DNA of 64,000 bases. It comes from Bog-756 sp963837805 (GTDB lineage Bacteria; Actinomycetota; Acidimicrobiia; Acidimicrobiales; RAAP-2). Every line of letters starts with the position of its first letter. Within the stretch, counting starts at the first letter, position 1. The stretch is from contig CAWIOU010000003.1 in assembly GCA_963837805.1 (NCBI GenBank), positions 160,451-224,450 on the forward strand. The letters run 5' to 3'. Below, one piece after another: positions 1 to 8,583 of the stretch. The notes beneath the pieces were generated by a model. It worked only from the letters and a program-made list of their open reading frames with translations. It did no database searches and had not been told where the DNA came from. A program made the translations under genes and the position numbers.

Positions 1-2
1 GC

Positions 3-2390
3 TATCTCGTCAGATCGACTCCAGGGTCCAAGACCTGCAAGACCACGGGAGCCAAGACCTGCACCATTCGCGGGCTAAAGAACGGCACCAACTACACCGT
101 GACGGTGAAAGCCCGTAACAAAGCGGGATTAGGCACGGCCTCAGTCCCTGCCAGGGTGAAGCCAGGAGTGCCCTTGGCTCCCAGGAAGGTAAGAGCAGCT
201 GGCGCTAACGCTCGGGCAAGGGTCACCTGGACCGCTCCAGCCAGTAACGGGAGTCCGATCAGTAAGTACACGGTGAAGTCGATCCCGGGGTCCAAGACGT
301 GTACGGGGCACATCACCGCCTGCACGGTGACGGGCCTCTCGAACGGTACTCCCTACAGGTTCAAGGTGACCGCCACCAACGCCAGGGGAACCGGGGCCGC
401 ATCGGTACTCTCCAACAAGGTCACTCCGCACCGGCGGGCAACGCTCACCATCACCGCGTCGAGCGGGAGCCAGACTTTCGGGGGCTCGGTACCCACGATC
501 TCGGCCGAGTACTCGGGCTTCGTCAACGGCGACACCACGGCCGACCTCACCACCCTCCCCATCTGCGTCTCGGGCACCACCAGGTCGTCACCGGTGGGCA
601 CGTACACCAGCTCGTGCTCGGGAGCAGTCGACCCCAAGTACAACATCGTCTACGTCGACGGCACGACCGCGGTGGACTTGGCCACCCTCACAATCACCGC
701 CTCGAATGGGAGTCAAACCTTCGGGGGTCTGCTCCCCACCATCTCGGCCCAGTACTCGGGCTTCGTCGACGGCGACACCCCGGTCGACCTCACCTCCCTG
801 CCCACCTGCGTCTCGGGCACCACCAATTCGTCGCCGGTGGTGGGCAACTACCTGAGCTCGTGCGCGGGGGCGGTCGACCCGAACTACACCATCGACTATG
901 TCGACGGCACGACCACGGTGAACCCGGCAACGCTCACCATCACCGCCTCGAGTGAGAGTCAGATCTTCGGGGGCCTGGTGCCCACCATCTCGGCCGAGTA
1001 CTTGGGCTTCGCCGACTTCGACACCCCGGCCGACCTCACCTCCCTGCCCACCTGCGTTTCGGGCACCACCGGCTCATCACCGGTGGGCACGTACACCAGC
1101 TCGTGCTCGGGAGCGGCCGAACCCAACTACATCATCGACTATGTCGATGGCAGTACCACGGTCACTCCGCACTTCCTGCCAACACTCACCATCACCGCCT
1201 CGAATGGGAGCCAGGCCTTCGGGGGCCTGGTGCCGACTGTCACGGCCGGGTACTCGGGCTTCGTCGACGGCGACACCCCGGCCGACCTGACTACCCTGCC
1301 CACCTGCGTTCCGGGCACGATCAGCTCGTCGCCGGTGGTGGGCAACTACCTGAGCTCGTGCTCAGGAGCGGTCGACCCCAACTACAACATTGTCTACGTC
1401 GACGGCACAACGGCGGTGAACCCGGCCATCCTCACCATTACCGCCTCGAATGGGAGCCAGACCTTCGGGGGCTTGGTGCCCACCACCTCTCCCCTGTACG
1501 TGGGCTTTGTTGACGGTGACACCCCGACAGACCTCACCACCCTGCCCACCTGCGTCCCGGGCACCACCAGCTTGTCACCGGTGCTGGGCAGCTACAGCAG
1601 CTCGTGCGCGGGGGCGGTCGACCCGAATTACACCATCGGCTACGTCGACGGAACGACCACGGTGAACCCGGCCATCCTCACCATCACCGGCTCGGATGGG
1701 AGCCAGACCTTCGGGGGCCTGCTGCCCACCATCTCGCCCCAGTACTCGGGCTTCGTCAACGGTGATACCCCCGCCGACCTCACGGCTCTGCCCACCTGCG
1801 TCCCGGGCACCACCAGCTTGTCACCGGTGCTGGGCAGCTACAGCAGCTCGTGCGCGGGGGCGGTCGACCCGAATTACACCATCGGCTACGTCGACGGAAC
1901 GACCACGGTGAACCCGGCCATCCTCACCATCACCGCCTCGAACGGGAGCCAGACCTTCGGGGGCCTGCTGCCCACCATCTCGCCCCAGTACTCGGGCTTC
2001 GTCAACGGTGATACCCCCGCCGACCTCACGGCTCTGCCCACCTGCGTCCCGGGCACCACCAGCTTGTCACCGGTGCTGGGCAGCTACCTGAGCTCCTGCT
2101 CGGGGGCGGTCGATCCCAACTACAGCATCGACTATGTCGACGGAACGACCACGGTGAACCCGGCCATCCTCACCATCACGGCAAACCCGGAGGTCAAACT
2201 CGTTGGCGCCCCGGATCCCGCACTGACTTTCGTTGCTGTTGGCTTAATCGGTACCGGCAAGACGACTGGATCCCTCACCAGGGCTCCTGGTGAGGTGCCT
2301 GGTGTTTATGCCATCGAACAGGGCACTCTCACCGCCGGACCGAATTACACCATCGTCTACGTCGGCAGCCTCCTGACCATCCTGCTTTGA
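3..2390 (+). CDS. Secreted or surface repeat protein, Fn3 plus MBG-type domains (5' end outside window)
   Basis: The frame is already open at base 3, so the gene begins before the window; a GTG at 99 is internal. The visible N-terminal part is two fibronectin type III-like segments (for example YTVTVKARNKAGL and PYRFKVTATNARGTGAA). From about 438 there are eight units of 82 residues (246 bp). Seven begin (T/I)LTITASNGSQTFGG and end PNYTIxYVDGTTTVNP; each carries two conserved Cys (LPTCV and SSCxGAVDP). The eighth, from 2166, is a canonical MBG-like unit. MBG and Fn3 domains are typical of extracellular adhesive or matrix proteins. No anchor is seen at the C terminus, which ends YVGSLLTILL. 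Function in adhesion is inference. Certain as a coding region. Confidence 0.9.
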   Translation, partial: YLVRSTPGSKTCKTTGAKTCTIRGLKNGTNYTVTVKARNKAGLGTASVPARVKPGVPLAPRKVRAAGANARARVTWTAPASNGSPISKYTVKSIPGSKTCTGHITACTVTGLSNGTPYRFKVTATNARGTGAASVLSNKVTPHRRATLTITASSGSQTFGGSVPTISAEYSGFVNGDTTADLTTLPICVSGTTRSSPVGTYTSSCSGAVDPKYNIVYVDGTTAVDLATLTITASNGSQTFGGLLPTISAQYSGFVDGDTPVDLTSLPTCVSGTTNSSPVVGNYLSSCAGAVDPNYTIDYVDGTTTVNPATLTITASSESQIFGGLVPTISAEYLGFADFDTPADLTSLPTCVSGTTGSSPVGTYTSSCSGAAEPNYIIDYVDGSTTVTPHFLPTLTITASNGSQAFGGLVPTVTAGYSGFVDGDTPADLTTLPTCVPGTISSSPVVGNYLSSCSGAVDPNYNIVYVDGTTAVNPAILTITASNGSQTFGGLVPTTSPLYVGFVDGDTPTDLTTLPTCVPGTTSLSPVLGSYSSSCAGAVDPNYTIGYVDGTTTVNPAILTITGSDGSQTFGGLLPTISPQYSGFVNGDTPADLTALPTCVPGTTSLSPVLGSYSSSCAGAVDPNYTIGYVDGTTTVNPAILTITASNGSQTFGGLLPTISPQYSGFVNGDTPADLTALPTCVPGTTSLSPVLGSYLSSCSGAVDPNYSIDYVDGTTTVNPAILTITANPEVKLVGAPDPALTFVAVGLIGTGKTTGSLTRAPGEVPGVYAIEQGTLTAGPNYTIVYVGSLLTILL
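438..2165 (+). repeat. Seven tandem 246-bp in-gene repeats (MBG-like units)
   Basis: Units start near 438 and recur every 246 bp, with starts at 1428, 1674, 1920 and 2166 confirmed. Units starting at 1674 and 1920 are almost identical in DNA, including synonymous positions, which indicates recent duplication or gene conversion. Copy number may vary between strains and may be mis-assembled. Confidence 0.85.
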
Positions 2391-2758
2391 CAGAATCCCG
2401 GTGGCTGCAGGCCAGCGCGACATCAGCTTCATAGGTCGATGTCCTCAGCTGTGCATCAGCTGGGGCGCATGACGAACAATAAGCTCGTACAACTGAGAGC
2501 CGTGAACCGAGGTGCCACCGTGCGCCTCCCCACGGCCCCTCATCCGGGGGCAGGCGTAGCAGGAGGTCGACCGGGGAGACAGCAAAAGGGTGAGTTGCCC
2601 GACTTCGCCAGGCCCAACTCGCAATCACGCACCAGATGATCAGCGGCAGGCGGCTACTGGGTGGGGAACCAGTTGTTTGCACCTACTCAGCGTCCCTGCC
2701 CACCAGCCCCTCTTACCCGCAATCAGGTGCCGGTCAGTCACCTGTAAGGATCAGGGCC
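2391..2758. other. Intergenic, no convincing gene
   Basis: Short frames here have no ribosome-binding site or recognisable product. The stretch 2421-2463 has a CAGCTTCATAGG element followed by CCTCAGCTG and CAGCTGG arms. It resembles the intergenic repeats at 22262, 24831 and 37521. Confidence 0.5.
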
Positions 2759-3001
2759 GTGAAGTTTCGATTGGGGATCATTCTCTGGGCCTTGTCCTGG
2801 GTCCCATATGGCTTGATTCTCGGTTTGTCCGGTCCATCCCTAACCATCGCATGGACGGTGGAGATACTTCTCGGAATCACGGGGCTTGCTATCGCCGGGA
2901 CCGAGTTCGCTCAAGCGGTCAAGGACAAGGGCTGGAAAGGCGCCCCCGCCGTTGCCTGGAGGTCCCTGGCCCACGGAAAGGGCATCGAAGCCAGCGAGTA
3001 G
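2759..3001 (+). CDS. Small two-helix membrane protein, unknown function
   Basis: An 80-residue protein starting at GTG 2759, preceded by AAGGA about 10 bases upstream. An earlier in-frame ATG at 2636 would add a sequence that does not look coding. Residues about 4-23 (LGIILWALSWVPYGLILGLS) and 29-46 are hydrophobic helices, followed by a basic/polar tail with KDKGWKGAPAVAW. The protein is probably in the cytoplasmic membrane with a cytosolic C terminus. I do not recognise a named family. Neighbours do not suggest a role. Confidence 0.6.
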   Translation: MKFRLGIILWALSWVPYGLILGLSGPSLTIAWTVEILLGITGLAIAGTEFAQAVKDKGWKGAPAVAWRSLAHGKGIEASE

Positions 3002-3340
3002 TCGTCCGAATGTTCGCTATCGCAGGAATGGCCGTGGCACTCCCACTGAGCTGGTCAATCAACGAACGTCATGAAGACCGGCGGTTCCTTTGGTGTCTCA
3101 TGTGCCGTATGACCATTCCAAAGACAACGATTGCCGCCACGTCCGTAAGAGCTACGGCCCAAGGGGTCAGTCCAACGATGTGAGTCGAGGTAACAACCCG
3201 GTGCTCCCTCGACCGCATTGACATCGCGATCGTAGCGCCGAGGGGTCCCACGCCGTCGAGCCTACATATGGTCATTGTTACCATGCTCGCTCAGACATCG
3301 TAGAGAGCCGTAGCCTCTAGATGCCGAGGAGGTCAGACAC
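3002..3340. other. Intergenic, no convincing gene
   Basis: The minus frame 3069-3284 has one hydrophobic helix (WAVALTDVAAIVVFGMVI) resembling the start of a DUF3054-type membrane protein, but it stops right after the helix. At best it is a remnant. Confidence 0.35.
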
Positions 3341-3661
3341 TCAGCCGTCTTGGCTCATCAGAGGCGTCAGCGACCAGGCAGCGACGACCGACAACGGAAC
3401 ATCGAGGGTGATTCGCACGGGATTACGCCGGGCAGACCGTAGATACTCCTCGACGAGGCTGGGCACCTCTTTGACCCGCCTCTTGATCACCATCATGAGA
3501 GCCCGGTCGTCGATGTCTTCGCTCACCTTGCCCATGGGCAATTGGTACACGATGGTCCAACGTCCAGAGGCAACGCTCAGGTCTGCCCTCGTCGCCGCCC
3601 GAGGCGGCAGGGCCAAAAGTGGAAATCGGCCGCCAGTCGGCTCGCCACGCACCTTGGTCAC
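3341..3661 (-). CDS. Small conserved protein with AAWSLTP C terminus, unknown function
   Basis: A 106-residue soluble protein. From residue about 34 it reads RWTIVYQLPMGKVSEDID, then a helical basic stretch and VPSLVEEYLRSARRNP, ending in a hydrophobic strand VPLSVVAAWSLTPL. The same plan is found in the protein at 57425-57727 (AWMMAYL, SINEEILRAELKDDVS, VTDYIES, IIAAWTLTP), so the two are related. I know no function. The exact start is uncertain because the first ~30 residues are not matched in the second copy. A longer frame on the opposite strand is judged a shadow. Confidence 0.6.
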   Translation of the reverse strand: MTKVRGEPTGGRFPLLALPPRAATRADLSVASGRWTIVYQLPMGKVSEDIDDRALMMVIKRRVKEVPSLVEEYLRSARRNPVRITLDVPLSVVAAWSLTPLMSQDG

Positions 3662-4032
3662 GCTATCGGTGTCTGCTCAACTGATGACGATCGCGTCACT
3701 GGCAGTGTCTGCGTCGGTGCGGTCCGCGACTTCCGGCTCCGTGGGTTCGCCGTTGGTTCTCATGATCCCGGTGCGTCGTTACTGCGTCGGAACCAGGTCC
3801 AGTGAAGGGGGGAGAGTTCACCGGACCTGGTTCCTAGCGCCACATCACGCAGCGGTTCCGCCACCACATTCTTTGTACCCCGTCGAGGAAAAGTTGTCTG
3901 TCTCGGTGGAGACACCACGATCCAGGAAACCCGAGGGCGAAAATAGGGCGATTCCGCCCATTCAGCGCGCGCCGATGATCGTGCGAGAATCCGTGAAACT
4001 GACGTTGGTGCCCCCCGCACGAAGGAGAAGGC

Positions 4033-4398
4033 TCACCACTCGACGCCGGTGGAGAGACAGAACTCGTTGTCCTCTGGATCTGCCATCGTTACCCAGTGGG
4101 TCGACCCGAAGTTCCGGACGCCGGCATGGAGCCGCCGGGCGCCGAGAGTCTCGAGCCGGTTGACCTCGGCCTCGACATCATCGGTGACGATGTCCACGTG
4201 CATACGGTTCTTCTCGGCCTTCGGCTCCGGGACCCGCTGGAGAAGGAGCGGGAAGGCGTTGGCGACCGGGGGCACAAGGACCGCCAACGATGGCTCCGAG
4301 TAGTACACGCGGTAACCAAGCGCCTCACGCCAGAACCCCATCAGGCTTTCCGGGTCAGAACAGTCAAGGACAATCTCCAGCGCTGCACCTCGGCCCAT
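4033..4398 (-). CDS. VOC (glyoxalase/bleomycin-resistance) family protein
   Basis: A 121-residue single-domain protein. The start at 4398 is fixed by a strong GGAGG at 4406-4410 (minus strand), although the frame is open 49 codons further upstream. The N-terminal half (ALEIVLDCSDPESLMGFWREALGY) and C-terminal half (MHVDIVTDDVEAEVNRLETLGA, then WVTMADPEDNEFCL) are the two beta-alpha-beta modules of the vicinal-oxygen-chelate fold, with MADPEDNEFCL the usual closing motif. Such proteins are metal-dependent lyases, dioxygenases or drug-binding proteins. The substrate cannot be told from sequence. It is transcribed alone. Confidence 0.85.
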   Translation of the reverse strand: MGRGAALEIVLDCSDPESLMGFWREALGYRVYYSEPSLAVLVPPVANAFPLLLQRVPEPKAEKNRMHVDIVTDDVEAEVNRLETLGARRLHAGVRNFGSTHWVTMADPEDNEFCLSTGVEW

Positions 4399-4620
4399 GC
4401 TTTTACCTCCTGACAGAGCCAGCTTGGCACAATGCCCGTGTAATCGAAATCTTCCTAACACCAGCCTGCACGGCTGAGGGATGGCCTGAGGGTGCCGAAA
4501 GGCCACGTTCGACGATGCCACTGAACCGTTGGCATTTAGGGTCACCCATCGGCCTGATTTTAGTCAGCGAGGGTTCGTACCGATAAAGGTAAGCAGTGGA
4601 GCAAACGACCCGAATTTCCC

Positions 4621-5589
4621 GTGACTAACGGTGAGTCAACGGCCCCTCCGATGGTCTCGCGGCCACAGGATACTTCTGGCAGCCCACGGTCGCGACTGAT
4701 TGCTGCTGCCTGTTTGGGGATCAACTTCCTGGCTTTCGGCCTGGCGGGATCAACTCCTGCTTCGGCCGCCCCGGAAGACAAGATCACGATCTGTCACGCG
4801 GTCTCATCCATAACGAATCCGTACAGCGAACAGACTGTCAACGCGAACTCGATCGTCAACGGGAACGGTCACGGTGATCACGCTGGCCCCGTCTTTCCGG
4901 CGGTGGATTCGGACGGCAACTGGGGGGACATCATCCCGCCCTTTCGTCATAGCGGTGGGACCTTCCCGGGGGTGAACTGGACCTCGGATGGTCAAGCGAT
5001 TCTCAATGGGGGCTGTGAGGTCGACTTGACGCCGATCCTGCCCGGACCTGAGCCGACGACTACGACTACCACGCATCCACCGACGGCCACCACGCATCCA
5101 CCGACGGCCACCACGCATCCACCGACGGCCACCACGCATCCACCGACGGCCACCACGCATCCACCGACGGCCACCACGCATCCACCGACGGCCACCACGC
5201 ATCCACCGACGGCCACCACGCATCCACCACCGACGCAACCCGGTGCGACGACGACAACGTCGGGCCCTTCCTCTACGACGGTCCCTCCGCATGTGTCGAC
5301 GCCTCCCACAACGGCCCCTCCGTCTGAACGTCCGCCACCGGTGGTTGACCCGCCCAATGGGGTAGAGATCACAGGACCCGTAGAGGCCGTGGTCATCGAC
5401 CCTTCGGACGTGACCTACGATCTCGGGGAGTTAAGCGTGCCGGAGCGCGTAGCTCTCGAAGCTCAACTCGACCCTCTGGCTGCCACGGGAACCAACCTTG
5501 TCCCCATAGGCATCACCGGTCTTCTCATCATCCTGTTGGGTGGCGCGCTCATCGCCATCCCAGGTCGGCGTCGTAGGAGCGATCCCTGA
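4621..5589 (+). CDS. Cell-wall-anchored protein with THPPTAT repeats and LAXTG sorting signal
   Basis: A 322-residue protein. The start is GTG 4621 or ATG 4651. A signal peptide (RLIAAACLGINFLAFGLAG) ends near TPASA-APED. The N-terminal module (KITICHAVSSITNPY, GDIIPPF) is a recurrent extracellular module of actinobacterial surface proteins. It is followed by seven exact THPPTAT repeats and a Pro/Thr-rich stalk. The C terminus has LAATG (LAXTG, the class E sortase type), a hydrophobic helix and a RRRR tail, so it is probably joined to peptidoglycan. No sortase gene is visible nearby. The stalk likely projects the N-terminal module from the cell; the ligand is unknown. Confidence 0.85.
   Translation: MTNGESTAPPMVSRPQDTSGSPRSRLIAAACLGINFLAFGLAGSTPASAAPEDKITICHAVSSITNPYSEQTVNANSIVNGNGHGDHAGPVFPAVDSDGNWGDIIPPFRHSGGTFPGVNWTSDGQAILNGGCEVDLTPILPGPEPTTTTTTHPPTATTHPPTATTHPPTATTHPPTATTHPPTATTHPPTATTHPPTATTHPPPTQPGATTTTSGPSSTTVPPHVSTPPTTAPPSERPPPVVDPPNGVEITGPVEAVVIDPSDVTYDLGELSVPERVALEAQLDPLAATGTNLVPIGITGLLIILLGGALIAIPGRRRRSDP
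5068..5230 (+). repeat. 21-bp tandem repeat coding for THPPTAT
   Basis: Seven identical copies of a 21-bp unit (CATCCACCGACGGCCACCACG in one phase) and a degenerate eighth. It is in frame in the wall-protein gene, with identical codons throughout, so the array probably expands and contracts by slippage. Confidence 0.95.
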
Positions 5590-5893
5590 GCCAGCCGCAG
5601 CCGCAGGCAGAGCCGACGTCGCCGAGGCATCCTCATATTGGTGGCCGTGTTATCGGCAGCATGGCGTACGGGGGAGGATCAACCTATTCGGTTGCCTGGA
5701 TTGACCCGCCCAACCGCTTCCTGCGCGCCTTGGGGCGCGAGCTCGTATCCAAGCTAAGGGCTGGACCGCAGCACATTCAGAGCGGAAAACTCCCGGCTCC
5801 GGATAGCCGAACGGTCAATCGGAGGTATTGCAGACAATACCAATCCGGACCCTTGGGCCAGCACCAATAGATGTCGGTCGGAAGGCGGGCAGG
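5590..5893. other. Intergenic, no convincing gene
   Basis: A 69-codon frame at 5661-5870 has no ribosome-binding site and no recognisable product. No clear terminator was seen. Confidence 0.5.
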
Positions 5894-7414
5894 TCACTTC
5901 CAACGACGGTTACGCCCGGAGAGCTCCTGAACGTACCCAACGACCGAGAACGTCGACATGAATAGTTGGTAGATCACCACAAAGAGGAAGAAGTAGAATC
6001 GGTTCCTCCGGACTCGAAGCCCGAGTGGCTGGAAGACCCGCTTGTTCTGGTAGCGGTAGAGCACGGCGTAGACCGCCAGTGTGAGAGGTATGACAGCGAT
6101 CGTCATCGGGCCCACGATCCAGAACTCGCCGAAGCACGCCATCACCAGGCCCGGGATCCAGAGGAAGACGTAGGCGGCATCGAGGAACGGGATGGCGACG
6201 TCAAGCCCTGTGAAGACCTTGGCCAGCCCGTGCTGCTGTCGCCAGGGTGGCACGGTGCGTAGGCCCTCGATCATCCCCCGGGACCAGCGCGATCGCTGCC
6301 GGGCGAAGACCGTGAAGGTCTCCGGCACACTGGTGAACCCGACGGCAAGAGGCTCGAAGTACATTCGGGCGCCCTGTTCCATGATCTTCCAGGTGAGCAC
6401 GATGTCCTCGCCTATGGCATCGGGCCACCCCCCGGCGTCCCGAAGGGATGTGGCCCGGTAGAGGCTGAATGCGCCCTGCGCGACGAGAGTCGTCTGGAAG
6501 AGGCCCTGCATCCGCTTCACCGAAGCGATCCCGAGGAAGTAGTCCCACGTCTGGAGCCGGCTCCAGAACGTGCTCCGGCTGTTGCGCACAAGAACGCACC
6601 CGGCCACGGCGGCAACATCTGAGGGCGACGACTCGAGTCGGGCGATCAACAGTCGGATCGCCGAGCGTTGCAGCAAGGTGTCGGCATCGACGGTGATCAC
6701 TAGGTCCGTCGTGACGTGAGCGAGTCCCGTGTTGAGAGCGTGGTTCTTCCCTGATTTTCCCTCAGACAGGATCTCTAGGTCCAGGTCGGCCTCGGCCGCC
6801 GCCTCCCGGGCCACGGCGATCGTCATGTCTGTGGAGCCGTTGTCGATGAGGATGACGGCACATCGGCCGACGTGGTCCTGATTCGCCAGGGAGTGGATGG
6901 TGTCGCCGATCGCCCCTTCCTCGTTTCGGGCTGCGATGAGCACCGTGACGCCGGTTGTCGGTGATGCCACCTTGAACCCCGGCTGTCTGTCCATCACCAG
7001 AGAAGCGAACAGCAGGGCCACGATGAACCCCGGTAGAAATGCCAGCAAGGTGACGATCACGATGGCCGCGACGAGCGAGATGTGCGCGGCGAGGCCCTCA
7101 ATCCAGGGAATGGAGAGCCAGATCGAAAACCCCAACCAGGCTGCAGCGAAGCTGACGGCGAGGCCGAACTTCCACTGAACGGACACGTAGAAGCGGGACG
7201 ACGTGGGCGTCGGCACAACGTAGGAGCGGTGCATGCCAGCGGACCGGCCGTTTTCGGCCGTTCCTGGATCGACCCGGGGCTCGATCACACTGGTCACAGC
7301 AAACACCCACTCGCAGATGACCGCATCACCGTGTCCGTGAAGCTCATTGGTTGTTGCATCGGCAGGTCCCTGTCGTCGTGCTTGCCGACTCCAACTGCCG
7401 GAGCCGTCTGGCAT
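5894..7414 (-). CDS. Membrane family-2 glycosyltransferase (PgaC/IcaA or HasA-like)
   Basis: The full frame is 506 residues. A likely start is ATG 7234, giving 446 residues with an N-terminal TM pair; the upstream extension looks non-coding. Two N-terminal helices (SFAAAWLGFSIWLSI and an IVIVTLLAFLPGFIVALLF segment) precede the GT2 domain. That domain has VLIAARNEE, VILIDNGSTD, the DxD motif in VITVDADT, the catalytic GED (DAIGEDIVLTWK) and the processive QxxRW motif in RQRSRWSRG. Three or more C-terminal helices follow. This is the layout of processive polysaccharide synthases, so it probably polymerises and exports an exopolysaccharide from UDP-sugars. The sugar is not predictable. It stands alone, without deacetylase or PilZ partners. 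Confidence 0.9.
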   Translation of the reverse strand: MPDGSGSWSRQARRQGPADATTNELHGHGDAVICEWVFAVTSVIEPRVDPGTAENGRSAGMHRSYVVPTPTSSRFYVSVQWKFGLAVSFAAAWLGFSIWLSIPWIEGLAAHISLVAAIVIVTLLAFLPGFIVALLFASLVMDRQPGFKVASPTTGVTVLIAARNEEGAIGDTIHSLANQDHVGRCAVILIDNGSTDMTIAVAREAAAEADLDLEILSEGKSGKNHALNTGLAHVTTDLVITVDADTLLQRSAIRLLIARLESSPSDVAAVAGCVLVRNSRSTFWSRLQTWDYFLGIASVKRMQGLFQTTLVAQGAFSLYRATSLRDAGGWPDAIGEDIVLTWKIMEQGARMYFEPLAVGFTSVPETFTVFARQRSRWSRGMIEGLRTVPPWRQQHGLAKVFTGLDVAIPFLDAAYVFLWIPGLVMACFGEFWIVGPMTIAVIPLTLAVYAVLYRYQNKRVFQPLGLRVRRNRFYFFLFVVIYQLFMSTFSVVGYVQELSGRNRRWK

Positions 7415-8034
7415 ATTCGCCAGAGACCCAGAAACAGAGAATGACCAGCCATCCCGGGTCCCGTCATTCCTTCATCGACAGGTTCGGTCTGCCCCTTGAG
7501 ATGAGGGCGGGGTCGTCCGGTTTCTAGTCAGGCGTGCCTGCACCGGTAGTTGTACTACTGCCGGGGCCCCGGGCCGGCCCTCGATCCTGGTTGCCCTTCG
7601 GCCGCTTCGGCCCCCCGAACCGAGATGATGGGCCATGCCGCCTTCGGTGGAATCCGACACAATCGTCCCGCTATGGACGAGGCTGGAGCCGAGTTGTCCA
7701 CGTGCCTACCTATGCCGGAGTGTGGCAGTTCGCACATGGCAAGCACCACCGGGTGGAGAGCGCCTCCCACCCGGCGTGGGGTACCTGGGCGTTAATCAGG
7801 TGCAGCCCCAGCTATAGGTTCACGTCGGATAACTCAGGAGCGAAAGATTGACGATGTAACTCGTTGAGGGCTCAGTTTCAAAATTTCTCGTGGGTTGAGC
7901 CTGCTGATGCCGCATAGCCGTCTCCGGCGGTCAGGCGTTGACCTTGGTTCGTGTGGGCGCCTTTCACAGGGTAGAAGAACTCAGCGCGCTCGTGGTCCCT
8001 TTGTGACTTGAACCAGCGTGACGAAATCCTGCGA
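7415..8034. other. Intergenic, no convincing gene
   Basis: Overlapping short frames on both strands lack coding character and ribosome-binding sites. I see no RNA gene or clear repeat. Confidence 0.5.
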
Positions 8035-8487
8035 TCAGGAGCGCAGCACGACTTGAATCGCTGTCGCCTTCGCGATGAGCTGATCGTTCTCGTCGGATAG
8101 GACAACCTCTGCGTGAACCATGTTGCGGCTGCGGTGGATCACCTGTCCCTCCATCGTGAGGGTTCCGCGTTTTACTGGCCTAAATAAGGAAACCCGCAGC
8201 TCCGAGGTGGCGAAAGTTTCGTCAGCATTGAGGACCGTCATCGTCACCATGCCAAGCGCGGAGTCAGACAAAGCAGCGAGGTATCCGCCGAAGATCACAC
8301 CTCTCTCGTTGAAGAAGCGAGCATCCACAGACCATCTCGAAGTCACCCGGCCGCTTTCCCACATGTCTGGGTACGGGATAGACAGGCTATTGAAAAATGG
8401 AGGCTCGCCCTCACCGGGTGCCCGCTCATGAGCTACGAGGCGGTCCAGGATCGCACTCCATTCGTTCACCGACAGCGCAGGATCCAC
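8035..8487 (-). CDS. PaaI-type hotdog-fold thioesterase
   Basis: A 150-residue protein. The core reads FFNERGVIFGGYLAALSDSA, the G-G-x-(L/I)-xx-L-x-D-x-A pattern of acyl-CoA thioesterases in the hotdog superfamily. The rest of the fold follows as TSELRVSLFRPVKRG and NMVHAEVVLSDENDQLIAKA. Length fits a single hotdog domain, which usually forms tetramers and hydrolyses acyl- or aryl-CoA esters. The substrate is unknown. It is likely transcribed alone; the SulP gene upstream on the same strand ends 97 bases away. Confidence 0.85.
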   Translation of the reverse strand: MDPALSVNEWSAILDRLVAHERAPGEGEPPFFNSLSIPYPDMWESGRVTSRWSVDARFFNERGVIFGGYLAALSDSALGMVTMTVLNADETFATSELRVSLFRPVKRGTLTMEGQVIHRSRNMVHAEVVLSDENDQLIAKATAIQVVLRS

Positions 8488-8583
8488 ACGGCGAAGCTTA
8501 GCGGTGTGTGCCGTCTCGGCTCAGGGGGTGGGTCGAACTTGTGCCGCAAGATTCGAGAGAACGAAGTGCTCGGTTGACAGAAG

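Noticed and set aside
3069..3284. 71-codon minus frame with one DUF3054-like helix
   Set aside because: Stops right after the helix, no continuation in other frames; kept only as a possible remnant.
3321..4163. Long plus-strand frame of 280 codons
   Set aside because: Antisense to the small conserved protein and VOC gene; Arg/Pro/Ser-rich with no domain.
5068..5230. Regular 21-bp repeats as a CRISPR array
   Set aside because: Units are contiguous without spacers and lie in frame within a wall-protein gene.
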